A stretch of DNA of 15,745 nucleotides from Betaproteobacteria bacterium (lineage in GTDB: Bacteria > Pseudomonadota > Gammaproteobacteria > Burkholderiales > Usitatibacteraceae), in NCBI GenBank assembly GCA_025362705.1, contig JANYFH010000371.1, positions 1-15,745 on the forward strand. The letters are read 5' to 3'. Each line of letters opens with the position of its first letter. Within the stretch, counting starts at the first letter, position 1. Below are positions 1 to 6,800 of this stretch, one piece after another. Position numbers and translations under genes: made by a program. The notes below the pieces were generated by a model, which was not told where the DNA came from, searched no databases, and worked only from the letters and a program-made list of their open reading frames with translations.

Positions 1-102
1 AGGCCCTCTTGGCCTGCCAATCAAGTTGCTGCTGTTAACTTGAATGACCGTGAAGTGGTGGATGGGCAAGAAATTGAAATTCGCTCGGAATTTAGCCCTT
101 AA
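1..102 (+). CDS. C-terminal fragment of an unrecognised protein upstream of secE
   Basis: The first reading frame is open from the window edge to a TAA at 100-102 and gives 33 residues ending in DGQEIEIRSEFSP. The start lies outside the window. I do not recognise the family. What is visible is a soluble, acidic tail with no membrane segment. It is not the end of EF-Tu, which often lies upstream of secE in proteobacteria. The stop is only 21 bases before the secE start, with no terminator or tRNA between, so the gene would be cotranscribed with secE if it is real. A short open frame at a window edge can arise by chance, and the complementary strand is also open across this stretch, so confidence is moderate. 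Confidence 0.45.
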   Translation, partial: RPSWPANQVAAVNLNDREVVDGQEIEIRSEFSP

Positions 103-123
103 AACGGCAAGAAAAAGAGAAGC

Positions 124-468
124 ATGAAAGACAAAATTCAAATCGCAGTTGCCATATTGCTCGTCATAGCTGGCGTTGTGTTGTTTTCCGTATTGTCGGA
201 TAAGCCCACCATCGCTCGTTTGGGTGCGATGTTCGGCTGCTTTATCGTCGCAGGTGCAATCGCCTGGTTTACCGAACCGGGTCGGGAGTTTGTGCAGTAC
301 GCAAAGGAATCCATTGAAGAGGCCAAAAAAGTTGTCTGGCCGACCCGCAAGGAAACCATGCAGTCGACGGGTGTGATTTTTGTTTTTGTATTCGTGATGG
401 CCCTGTTTTTGTGGGTGGTGGATTGGAGCCTTACGCTCGGCGTTACCAAATTGATCGGTGGAGCGTAA
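124..468 (+). CDS. secE: Preprotein translocase subunit SecE
   Basis: SecE is the small membrane subunit that clamps SecY in the SecYEG protein-export channel of the inner membrane. The product is 114 residues, slightly shorter than the 127 of E. coli, and has the three-helix proteobacterial form. Hydrophobic segments lie at about residues 5-23, 33-49 and 83-103. The conserved amphipathic helix and hinge run from about 53 to 75 (FVQYAKESIEEAKKV, then VWPTR) just before the third helix, which is the essential core of the family. The start is preceded by only a weak purine-rich ribosome site (AGAGA, 116-120). The stop is three bases ahead of nusG, the classical secE-nusG pair. It is probably transcribed with the gene upstream, since 103-123 is too short for a promoter. 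Confidence 0.97.
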   Translation: MKDKIQIAVAILLVIAGVVLFSVLSDKPTIARLGAMFGCFIVAGAIAWFTEPGREFVQYAKESIEEAKKVVWPTRKETMQSTGVIFVFVFVMALFLWVVDWSLTLGVTKLIGGA

Positions 469-471
469 ATA

Positions 472-999
472 ATGCGTTGGTACGTTGTTCACGCTTACTC
501 GGGGCAGGAAAAGAGCATTCAGGCGGCATTGATTGAACGCATCAAGCGTTCAGGCATGGCCGATAAATTTGGCGATGTTCTGGTGCCGACGGAAGAGGTG
601 GTCGAGATGAAGAGCGGTGCGAAATCGCTTTCAGAGCGGCGTTTTTTCCCCGGTTACATCCTCGTACAAATGGAAATGACGGATGAAACCTGGCACTTGG
701 TAAAAAGCACGCCAAAGGTTACCGGCTTTATCGGTGGTACGGCGAACAAGCCGTCGCCGATTTCGCAAAAAGAAGTCGATAACATTCTCAATCAAGTAAA
801 AGAGGGTGTCGAGAAGCCGAAACCGAAGGTGTTGTTTGAGGTCGGTGAGAACGTCCGGGTCAAGGATGGCCCGTTCACCGATTTCAACGGCAACGTTGAA
901 GATGTGAATTACGACAAATCGAAAATTCGCGTGTCAGTTCTGATTTTTGGCCGTTCAACGCCGGTGGAACTGGATTTCGCGCAGGTTGAAAAGCAGTAA
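472..999 (+). CDS. nusG: Transcription termination/antitermination factor NusG
   Basis: NusG binds the RNA polymerase clamp, suppresses pausing, and through its C-terminal domain contacts either Rho or ribosomal protein S10, coupling transcription to translation. The product is 175 residues (E. coli 181). The N-terminal NGN domain covers about residues 1-110, starting RWYVVHAYSGQEK and including the FFPGYILVQMEM strand at 58-69. A charged linker (EKPKPK) leads to the KOW domain from about 124 on (VGENVRVKDGPFTDFNG). A GGTGGAG ribosome site at 457-463 lies inside the end of secE, so translation of the two is probably coupled. A 129-base spacer follows before rplK. Its polymerase target is encoded in the same window. 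Confidence 0.98.
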   Translation: MRWYVVHAYSGQEKSIQAALIERIKRSGMADKFGDVLVPTEEVVEMKSGAKSLSERRFFPGYILVQMEMTDETWHLVKSTPKVTGFIGGTANKPSPISQKEVDNILNQVKEGVEKPKPKVLFEVGENVRVKDGPFTDFNGNVEDVNYDKSKIRVSVLIFGRSTPVELDFAQVEKQ

Positions 1000-1116
1000 C
1001 AGTTCGCAGAAATTGTTTTCGGCAGTGTTGGTTTGCAATCCGCCCGCATCTGTTTGTTTTGAAGTGATTGTGAATTTGAGGGGAGAGCGCCGTAAAACCG
1101 GTGTTCGCTACCACCC

Positions 1117-1122
1117 AAGGAG
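1117..1122 (+). promoter_or_regulatory. Ribosome binding site of rplK, fixes a GTG start
   Basis: AAGGAG lies six bases before the GTG at 1129. This decides the GTG as the start of rplK, because the encoded protein then begins AKKVIGYIKLQ, the usual L11 N-terminus. The rest of the 1000-1128 spacer shows no convincing promoter boxes or strong hairpin. In E. coli the mRNA just ahead of rplK is the target of L1 feedback, but I could not identify an L1 site here by eye. Confidence 0.8.
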
Positions 1123-1128
1123 ATAAAC

Positions 1129-1563
1129 GTGGCAAAGAAAGTTATAGGCTATATCAAGCTGCAAGTGCCGGCCGGAAAGGCGAATCCTTCGCCGCCGATC
1201 GGTCCCGCGCTGGGTCAGCGTGGTTTGAACATCATGGAATTCTGCAAAGCGTTCAACGCGCAAACGCAGAAAATGGAACCCGGCTTGCCGATTCCTGTAG
1301 TAATTACCGCATTTGCGGATAAATCATTCACCTTCATCATGAAGACGCCACCGGCGTCAATCCTGATCAAGAAAGCCGCCAAGATTGAAAAGGGCAGCAA
1401 GACGCCACAGTCCGACAAGGTCGGCAAACTGACGCGTGCTCAGGCTGAAGAAATTGCAAAAACCAAGATGCCCGATCTGACTGCAGCCGATATGGATGCA
1501 GCGGTGCGCACCATTGCCGGAAGTGCGCGTTCAATGGGTATTGAAGTGGAAGGGGTTCGATAA
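1129..1563 (+). CDS. rplK: 50S ribosomal protein L11
   Basis: L11 binds the 1070 region of 23S rRNA at the base of the stalk, forms part of the GTPase-associated centre, and is needed for RelA activation on stalled ribosomes. The product is 144 residues (E. coli 142). The N-terminal domain (about 1-70) carries the proline-rich thiostrepton-site helix, SPPIGPALGQRGLN, at 21-34. The C-terminal rRNA-binding domain (about 75-144) includes the TPPAS and KAAKIEKGS segments and ends ARSMGIEVEGVR. It begins with GTG after a strong AAGGAG. Its TAA stop shares one base with the ATG of rplA (TAATG), so the two are likely translationally coupled and produced in equal amounts. Confidence 0.98.
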   Translation: MAKKVIGYIKLQVPAGKANPSPPIGPALGQRGLNIMEFCKAFNAQTQKMEPGLPIPVVITAFADKSFTFIMKTPPASILIKKAAKIEKGSKTPQSDKVGKLTRAQAEEIAKTKMPDLTAADMDAAVRTIAGSARSMGIEVEGVR

Positions 1564-2276
1564 TGACTATCGTGACTAAACGTCAAAAAGCGTTCACCGG
1601 GCTGGTGGACCGCGACAAAAATTATGCAGTCGCAGACGCGCTGGAAATCATCAAGAAAACGGCTACTGCCAAGTTTGATGAATCCGTCGATGTTGCGATC
1701 AATCTCGGGATCGATGCAAAGAAATCCGACCAGGCCGTTCGCGGCTCTGTCGTATTGCCGCGCGGCACGGGCAAAAACGTGCGCGTTGCCGTGTTTGCGC
1801 AAGGCGACAATGCGAAGAAGGCAACCGACGCTGGTGCTGATATCGTCGGGTTCGAAGATTTGGCAGAGAAGATCAAAGGCGGCTTCATGGACTTCGACGT
1901 CGTCATCGCCACGCCAGACGCGATGCGTGTGGTTGGTGCGTTGGGGCAAATTCTGGGTCCGCGCGGCTTGATGCCAAATCCGAAGGTCGGCACTGTTACG
2001 CCAAACGTCGAGCAAGCGGTAAAGAACGCCAAGGCGGGTCAGGTGCAATATCGCGCGGACAAAGGCGGCATCGTGCAATGCACGATTGGTCGCGCTTCGT
2101 TTCCGATCGATGCGCTGACAGAAAATCTGGCTATTTTGATTGGTGCGGTGAACAAATCCAAACCCGCCACGTCAAAGGGAATCTACCTGAAAAAGGTATC
2201 CGTTTCTTCGACAATGGGTGTCGGCGTGCGTCTGGATACGTCCGCATTTTCAGCAAGCGCACAACAGCAGCAGTAA
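1563..2276 (+). CDS. rplA: 50S ribosomal protein L1
   Basis: L1 forms the mobile L1 stalk that helps move deacylated tRNA out of the E site, and in E. coli it represses the L11 operon by binding its mRNA. The product is 237 residues (E. coli 234). The conserved signature LGPRGLMPNPKVGTVT lies at 131-146 between the two halves of the domain I/II fold. The C-terminal TMGVGVRLDTS is typical of the family, followed by a short glutamine-rich tail (AQQQQ). The start overlaps the rplK stop by one base, and the GGAAGGGG at 1548-1555 inside rplK is its ribosome site. The 286 bases after the stop are non-coding and hold the L10 leader. Confidence 0.98.
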   Translation: MTIVTKRQKAFTGLVDRDKNYAVADALEIIKKTATAKFDESVDVAINLGIDAKKSDQAVRGSVVLPRGTGKNVRVAVFAQGDNAKKATDAGADIVGFEDLAEKIKGGFMDFDVVIATPDAMRVVGALGQILGPRGLMPNPKVGTVTPNVEQAVKNAKAGQVQYRADKGGIVQCTIGRASFPIDALTENLAILIGAVNKSKPATSKGIYLKKVSVSSTMGVGVRLDTSAFSASAQQQQ

Positions 2277-2286
2277 AAATTAAAGT

Positions 2287-2311
2287 CCCTCGCCGGTGTG
2301 ATTGGCGGGGG
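2287..2311 (+). other. Stem-loop just after rplA
   Basis: CCCTCGCC at 2287-2294 pairs with GGCGGGGG at 2304-2311 (eight pairs, one G-U) around a nine-base loop. CAGTTCTTT follows, which is a poor T-run. It could be a weak attenuator or a 3'-end stabilising hairpin for the rplKA message, or a proximal helix of the leader downstream. The pairing is seen directly; the role is inference. Confidence 0.45.
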
Positions 2312-2323
2312 CAGTTCTTTGGG

Positions 2324-2443
2324 CCTCCTGGTTCAACTCGTTGAGTCAGGAGGGTTGTCAAAGACCGTAGGAATCGGGAGTAACGGCAATACTGTTGCTC
2401 GCGATTTAATTGATGGAGATGTCGTCCTACGCAGATGGCGGTC
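2324..2443 (+). promoter_or_regulatory. Ribosomal protein L10 leader (autoregulatory mRNA element)
   Basis: The region ahead of rplJ has the conserved CAAAGACCGTAGG core (2359-2371) that I recall from the L10 leader family, plus a consistent fold. A first hairpin has a continuous 13-pair stem (2324-2336 with 2341-2353, two G-U pairs, loop CTCG). The core CGTAGGA at 2366-2372 pairs with TCCTACG at 2425-2431, and the flanking GAC at 2363-2365 can pair with GTC at 2441-2443 across an asymmetric bulge (2432-2440), resembling the kink-turn that binds L10. Inside sits a second long arm, about 14 pairs broken by one G-G mismatch (2372-2406), with loop CAATA. In the known family, the L10/L7-L12 complex binds this element to repress translation of rplJ and rplL. 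Confidence 0.8.
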
Positions 2444-2512
2444 CCAGCAAAGATTTCGACACGTCGGCATGAAAATACCGACACCGATCTCCGAAGCAAG
2501 GTCGCTGTGTGT

Positions 2513-2538
2513 TTGAGTGCATCGCTTGATGCATTCGA
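2513..2538 (+). promoter_or_regulatory. Stem-loop directly upstream of the rplJ ribosome site
   Basis: Positions 2513-2523 pair with 2528-2538 over 11 pairs (two G-U) around the four-base loop GCTT; the core is TGCATC/GATGCA. Its 3' foot is about ten bases from the TAAAGGAG ribosome site of rplJ (2548-2555). There is no T-run, so it is not an intrinsic terminator. It may position or insulate the ribosome site, or take part in switching with the L10 leader. The pairing is seen; the role is inferred. Confidence 0.55.
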
Positions 2539-2547
2539 TCATTAACG

Positions 2548-2555
2548 TAAAGGAG
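2548..2555 (+). promoter_or_regulatory. Ribosome binding site of rplJ, fixes a GTG start
   Basis: TAAAGGAG is nearly complete anti-16S complementarity and lies seven bases before the GTG at 2563. It decides that codon as the start, giving the expected L10 length. Confidence 0.8.
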
Positions 2556-2562
2556 ATCAAAC

Positions 2563-3063
2563 GTGAGTTTGAATCTGGATGGTAAGAAAGAAGTCGTCTC
2601 GGAAGTTGCCGCGCAAGTGGCAAAGGCCCAGACGATGGTGCTCGCAGAGTATCGCGGTACTTCGGTGGCTCAATTGACCAAATTGCGCAGTGATGCGCGC
2701 GCCAAGGGTGTTTACATGCGCGTTCTCAAGAACACGCTGGCCCGTCGCGCCGTTGTCGGCACGCCTTTCGAGGTTGCCGCTGACAAGATGGTCGGTCCGT
2801 TGATTTATAGCTTTTCAGTAGATGCCGTATCGGCCGCGAAAGTCGTTAGTGATTTCGCCAAGGGCAATGAAAAGTTTGCGATCACCGCAGGCGCTTACGG
2901 TGGCAAGATTTTGGACAAGGCAGGCGTGCAAACGTTGGCCAATATTCCGTCCAAAGAAGTGCTGCTGGCGCAATTGCTTGGTCTCATGCAGTCACCGGTT
3001 TCCGGTCTGGCGCGCGTGATTTCGGCAATCGCTGCGAAAAAATCCGAAGGCGTTGCGGCGTAG
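2563..3063 (+). CDS. rplJ: 50S ribosomal protein L10
   Basis: L10 anchors the flexible stalk: its N-terminal domain binds 23S rRNA next to L11, and its C-terminal helix carries L7/L12 dimers. The product is 166 residues (E. coli 165). The N-terminal domain shows the family pattern of an opening helix followed by LAEYRGTSVAQLTKLR at about 27-42 and VLKNTLARRAV at about 54-64. The C-terminal helix for L7/L12 runs from about 130 to 160 (LAQLLGLMQSPVSGLARVIS) and ends alanine-rich. Translation begins at GTG behind a strong ribosome site. The leader upstream is the probable feedback target of this protein bound to L7/L12. The gene is separated from rplL by 59 bases with no obvious structure. Confidence 0.98.
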   Translation: MSLNLDGKKEVVSEVAAQVAKAQTMVLAEYRGTSVAQLTKLRSDARAKGVYMRVLKNTLARRAVVGTPFEVAADKMVGPLIYSFSVDAVSAAKVVSDFAKGNEKFAITAGAYGGKILDKAGVQTLANIPSKEVLLAQLLGLMQSPVSGLARVISAIAAKKSEGVAA

Positions 3064-3122
3064 GGTTATCTGCCCGCAACCGCGTACTCGTCACAACTTA
3101 ACTTTTTCAAAGGAAATTCAAA

Positions 3123-3497
3123 ATGGCATTCGATAAAGACGCATTTCTGACTTCGCTTGACGCCATGTCAGTCATGGACCTCAACGATCTGGTCAAAGCA
3201 ATCGAAGAGAAGTTCGGTGTATCTGCCGCTTCAATGGCGGCTCCTGCTGCTGGTGGTGGCGCAGCTGCTGCGGTAGTTGAAGAGAAGACTGAATTCAATG
3301 TGATGTTGCTTGAATTCGGCGCAAACAAGATCAACGTGATCAAGGCAGTTCGCGAGATTACCGGTCTTGGTTTGGCGGAAGCAAAGGCGCTGGTTGAAGG
3401 TGCACCTAAAGCGGTTAAAGAAGGTGTCAATAAAGCTGACTCCGATGCAATCATCAAGAAGCTCACCGACGCTGGTGCGAAAGCCGAAGCGAAGTAA
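3123..3497 (+). CDS. rplL: 50S ribosomal protein L7/L12
   Basis: L7/L12 is the multicopy, acidic stalk protein that recruits and stimulates the translational GTPases, including EF-G and EF-Tu encoded at the other end of this window. The product is 124 residues (E. coli 121). The N-terminal dimerisation helices cover about 1-32. A flexible Ala/Gly hinge (AAPAAGGGAAAA) lies at about 39-50. The globular C-terminal domain covers about 56-124, with the factor-binding KINVIKAVREITGLGLAEAK at 69-88. An AAAGGAA ribosome site is seven bases before the ATG. Codon choice is strongly biased (GCT/GCA, GGT), as expected for one of the most abundant proteins. The following spacer is long and structured, which fits a step-down in expression before rpoB. 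Confidence 0.98.
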   Translation: MAFDKDAFLTSLDAMSVMDLNDLVKAIEEKFGVSAASMAAPAAGGGAAAAVVEEKTEFNVMLLEFGANKINVIKAVREITGLGLAEAKALVEGAPKAVKEGVNKADSDAIIKKLTDAGAKAEAK

Positions 3498-3521
3498 TAG
3501 CAGCCTGAGGTATCTGGAATC

Positions 3522-3551
3522 GCTCCCGCACGGTAATCCCGCTGCGGGAGC
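3522..3551 (+). terminator. Attenuator-like hairpin after rplL
   Basis: GCTCCCGCA (3522-3530) and TGCGGGAGC (3543-3551) form a perfect nine-pair GC-rich stem, 24 bases after the rplL stop. The following bases (TGGTTCCTAAG) lack a proper T-run, so it would be a partial terminator, a processing site or a 3'-end protector of the rplJL message. Position matches the attenuator between rplL and rpoB in E. coli. Confidence 0.5.
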
Positions 3552-3654
3552 TGGTTCCTAAGTTGTAAAGTGGCAAGCACCAGTATCTGTGCGGACTGCA
3601 GGGCATAAATGCTCGGGAAGTCTCGCCAATGCTTGGGTTTAGTAAATTAGATGC

Positions 3655-3693
3655 CAAAGCAAAACGATAGCGTCAGCAACACGTTTTGCTTTG
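3655..3693 (+). other. Perfect 12-pair inverted repeat in the rplL-rpoB spacer
   Basis: CAAAGCAAAACG (3655-3666) is the exact reverse complement of CGTTTTGCTTTG (3682-3693), with a 15-base loop. The stem is A/T-rich in the middle. Its last base is shared with a second perfect eight-pair hairpin, GTCTTCTG (3693-3700) with CAGAAGAC (3710-3717). A long perfect stem followed at once by another is a plausible RNase III substrate. That role is inferred. Confidence 0.6.
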
Positions 3694-3728
3694 TCTTCTG
3701 AAACGACTGCAGAAGACTAGTTTGGTCG

Positions 3729-3746
3729 GGCAATGTTTCCATTGCT
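3729..3746 (+). other. Short hairpin, rplL-rpoB spacer
   Basis: GCAATG (3730-3735) and CATTGC (3740-3745) pair perfectly around the loop TTTC, with one flanking G-U pair. It is part of the stem-loop series ahead of rpoB. Confidence 0.4.
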
Positions 3747-3756
3747 GTCAGCCATA

Positions 3757-3774
3757 GAGGGGTAGCGGCCCCTC
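3757..3774 (+). other. GC-rich hairpin, rplL-rpoB spacer
   Basis: GAGGGG (3757-3762) and CCCCTC (3769-3774) pair perfectly around TAGCGG. CGCCTTACTT follows, not a T-run, so it is not a standard terminator. Confidence 0.45.
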
Positions 3775-3785
3775 GCCTTACTTGA

Positions 3786-3807
3786 CGTTATCAATTCATC
3801 GATAACG
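3786..3807 (+). other. Inverted repeat ahead of rpoB
   Basis: CGTTATC (3786-3792) and GATAACG (3801-3807) are perfect reverse complements separated by eight bases. It is the last of the stem-loops, about 60 bases before the rpoB start. It could be an RNA hairpin or a DNA operator-like palindrome; nothing in the sequence separates these. Confidence 0.4.
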
Positions 3808-3859
3808 CCAGTCGATGAACATTGACGCGAGCGTCTGCTCGCGACTCCTTTCAACGTTC

Positions 3860-3865
3860 GGAGAG
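3860..3865 (+). promoter_or_regulatory. Ribosome binding site that decides the rpoB start
   Basis: GGAGAG lies just ahead of the ATG at 3869. The same frame is open 18 codons further upstream to an ATG at 3815, but that one has no ribosome site, and the extra residues have no counterpart in RpoB. The 3869 start is therefore preferred. Confidence 0.8.
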
Positions 3866-3868
3866 AAT

Positions 3869-6800
3869 ATGCCCCACGCCGTGCCTTCCAGCTATACCTA
3901 CACCGAGAAAAAGCGCATTCGCAAGAGTTTTGCAAAACGCGCCAGTGTTCTCGACATTCCTTTCCTGCTGGCCACACAGCTGAATTCGTACGCCGAATTC
4001 CTGCAGGCCGAGGTCGCCGTTGCCAAGCGCAACAATCAAGGCCTGCAATCTGCGTTCACCTCGGTTTTTCCGATCGTGAGCCATAACCAGTTTGCGCGTC
4101 TCGAATATGTGAGCTATCAACTCGGCCAGCCACCGTTTGATGTGCTGGAATGTCAGCAACGCGGTCTTACGTATGCGTCCCCACTACGTGCCAAAGTGCG
4201 CCTGGTGATCATGGATCGCGAGGCCTCCAAGCCGACAGTGAAGGAATTGAAGGAGCAGGAAGTTTACATGGGCGAAATTCCGCTCATGACGGCTAACGGG
4301 TCGTTTGTCATCAACGGTACCGAGCGCGTAATTGTGTCGCAGTTGCACCGGTCACCGGGCGTGTTTTTTGAGCACGATCGCGGCAAGACCCACTCATCGG
4401 GCAAGCTGCTGTTTTCAGCGCGCGTTATTCCCTACCGTGGCTCATGGCTCGATTTCGAATTCGATCCTAAAGACTACTTGTATTTCCGCGTTGACCGTCG
4501 CCGCAAAATGCCAGTGACGATTCTGCTGAAGGCACTCGGCTATTCGCCGGATCAAATTCTGCGCGAGTTCTTCGTATTCGACGAGTTTCACGTCTCCAAA
4601 AAAGGTGAGATTGAACTCGAACTGGTCGCTGATCGCATGAAAGGCGAGATTGCCAAGTTCGACATCCTTTCCAAAGATGGCAAGGTAATCGTTCAGAAAG
4701 ACAAACGCATTACCGCCAAGCATATCCGCGATATCGAAGCGGCAAAAATGAAGCGCCTGGCCGTGAATGATGAATATCTACTCGGACGCGTGCTGGCAAC
4801 CAACATCGTTAATACCGAGACGGGCGAATTCGTCGCCAACGCCAACGAAGAATTGACGGAAGTGTCACTTCGCAAGTTGATCGACGCCGGTGTGGAAACG
4901 ATATATACGATCTACACCAACGATCTCGATCAAGGTGCGTATATCTCCTCGACATTGCGTATCGATGAGACCGTTGACGCGTTGAATGCCAAAGTGGCGA
5001 TCTATCGCATGATGCGTCCAGGCGAGCCGCCGACTGAAGATGCAGTGAACACGCTGTTCAATGCATTGTTCTTTTCCGAAGATCGCTACGACCTTTCCGC
5101 TGTCGGTCGCATGAAGTTCAACCGCCGTGTGGGTCGCGAAGAACTCACTGGTGCCATGACGTTGTCTACCGAAGACATCGTTGCCGTCATCAAGATTCTT
5201 GTTGAGCTGCGCAATGGTCGCGGTGCGATTGACGATATCGATCACCTTGGTAATCGTCGCGTTCGTTCCGTGGGTGAGTTGGCCGAAAACCAGTTCCGAT
5301 CCGGTCTCGTGCGCGTTGAGCGCGCGGTGCGTGAACGCCTCTCGCAAGCTGAGAGCGAAAACTTGATGCCGCACGATTTGATCAACGCCAAACCTGTTTC
5401 GGCTGCGATCAAGGAGTTCTTCGGCTCCAGCCAGCTTTCGCAGTTCATGGACCAAACCAATCCGCTGTCTGAAATCACCCACAAGCGTCGCGTATCGGCG
5501 TTAGGGCCTGGTGGTTTGACGCGTGAGCGCGCCGGCTTTGAAGTACGTGACGTCCATCCGACCCACTACGGTCGCGTGTGCCCGATCGAGACGCCCGAAG
5601 GCCCGAATATCGGCCTGATCAACTCGCTCGCCTTGTACGCGCGCGTGAATGATTATGGCTTCATCGAAACGCCGTATCGCAAAGTCAGTAACGGTAAAGT
5701 CGACGGTGACATCGAATATCTGTCGGCAATCGAAGAAGGCAAATATGTGATCGCTCAGGCGAATGCCGAGACGGACAAATCCGGCCGCTTTGTCGATGAG
5801 CTGGTTTCGTGTCGCAATCACAACGAATTCATGCTGTCCTCGCCTGACAAGATCGAATACATCGATGTGGCGCCTGCCCAGATCGTATCGGTTGCTGCCT
5901 CGTTGATTCCGTTCCTGGAGCACGATGACGCGAACCGCGCATTGATGGGCTCGAACATGCAGCGCCAGGCGGTGCCTTGCCTGCGTGCCGAGAAATCGTT
6001 GGTGGGTACGGGTATCGAGCGTACCGTTGCGATGGACTCCGGAACTGCCGTAATGGCGCGCCGTGGCGGTCGAGTTGACTTTGTCGATGCCGGGCGTGTG
6101 GTCGTGCGTGTCAACGACAACGAAACCCAGCAGGGTGAAGCGGGTGTTGATATTTACAACCTCGTGAAGTACGTACGCTCCAACCAGAACACCAACATCA
6201 ATCATCGGCCGCTGGTAAAAGTCGGTGACATCATCGCTAAGTCCGACGTGATTGCCGATGGTGCTTCGACCGATATGGGCGAGCTGGCGCTGGGACAGAA
6301 TCTGCTGGTCGCATTTATGCCGTGGAACGGCTACAACTTCGAAGATTCGATCCTGATCTCCGAGCGCATCGTTGCGGAAGACCGCTACACCTCGATTCAC
6401 ATTGAGGAATTGTCGGTGGTCGCGCGCGACACCAAGTTGGGACCAGAAGAAATTACCCGCGATATTTCCAATTTGTCCGAGCGCATGCTGGGCCGATTGG
6501 ATGAGTCGGGTATTGTATATATCGGTGCTGAAGTGGAGGCTGGCGACGTATTGGTCGGCAAGGTAACGCCAAAAGGCGAAACCCAGCTTACGCCGGAAGA
6601 AAAACTGCTGCGCGCAATCTTCGGCGAGAAAGCTTCCGATGTGAAAGATACGTCCTTGCGCGTTCAGTCGGGCATTTCCGGCATCGTAATCGATGTGCAG
6701 GTCTTCACGCGCGAAGGCATTGTGCGCGACAAGCGTGCGCAACAAATCGTCGACGACCAACTCAAAGATTACAAGAAGGACTTGGCTGATCAGTTACGCA

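Larger units (their letters stand above)
3498..3868 (+). other. Non-coding rplL-rpoB spacer with a series of stem-loops
   Basis: This 371-base stretch has no credible gene. It holds at least five separable hairpins: 3522-3551, 3655-3693 (or alternatively 3693-3717), 3729-3746, 3757-3774 and 3786-3807. Between 3552 and 3654 I see only short, weak pairings such as GCAT-AA-ATGC. I found no convincing promoter; a TTGACG at 3782-3787 lacks a matching -10 box. In E. coli the equivalent spacer contains a partial terminator and an RNase III site that lower rpoBC output relative to rplJL. By analogy this spacer probably attenuates or processes the transcript. That role is inferred from position and pairing. 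Confidence 0.7.

Noticed and set aside
1000..1128. Promoter or L1-binding site in the nusG-rplK spacer
   Set aside because: Both are known here in E. coli, but I could not find boxes or an L1-like helix and loop good enough to report.
3782..3810. TTGACG as a possible rpoB promoter
   Set aside because: No acceptable -10 box lies 16-18 bases downstream, and the bases belong to an inverted repeat.
3815..3868. In-frame 18-codon upstream extension of rpoB
   Set aside because: The ATG at 3815 lacks a ribosome site and the residues do not match RpoB N-termini, while the ATG at 3869 has GGAGAG ahead of it.
5501..6760. A 419-codon open frame on the - strand opposite rpoB
   Set aside because: It is a shadow of the biased rpoB codons. 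The product has no recognisable fold or motif.
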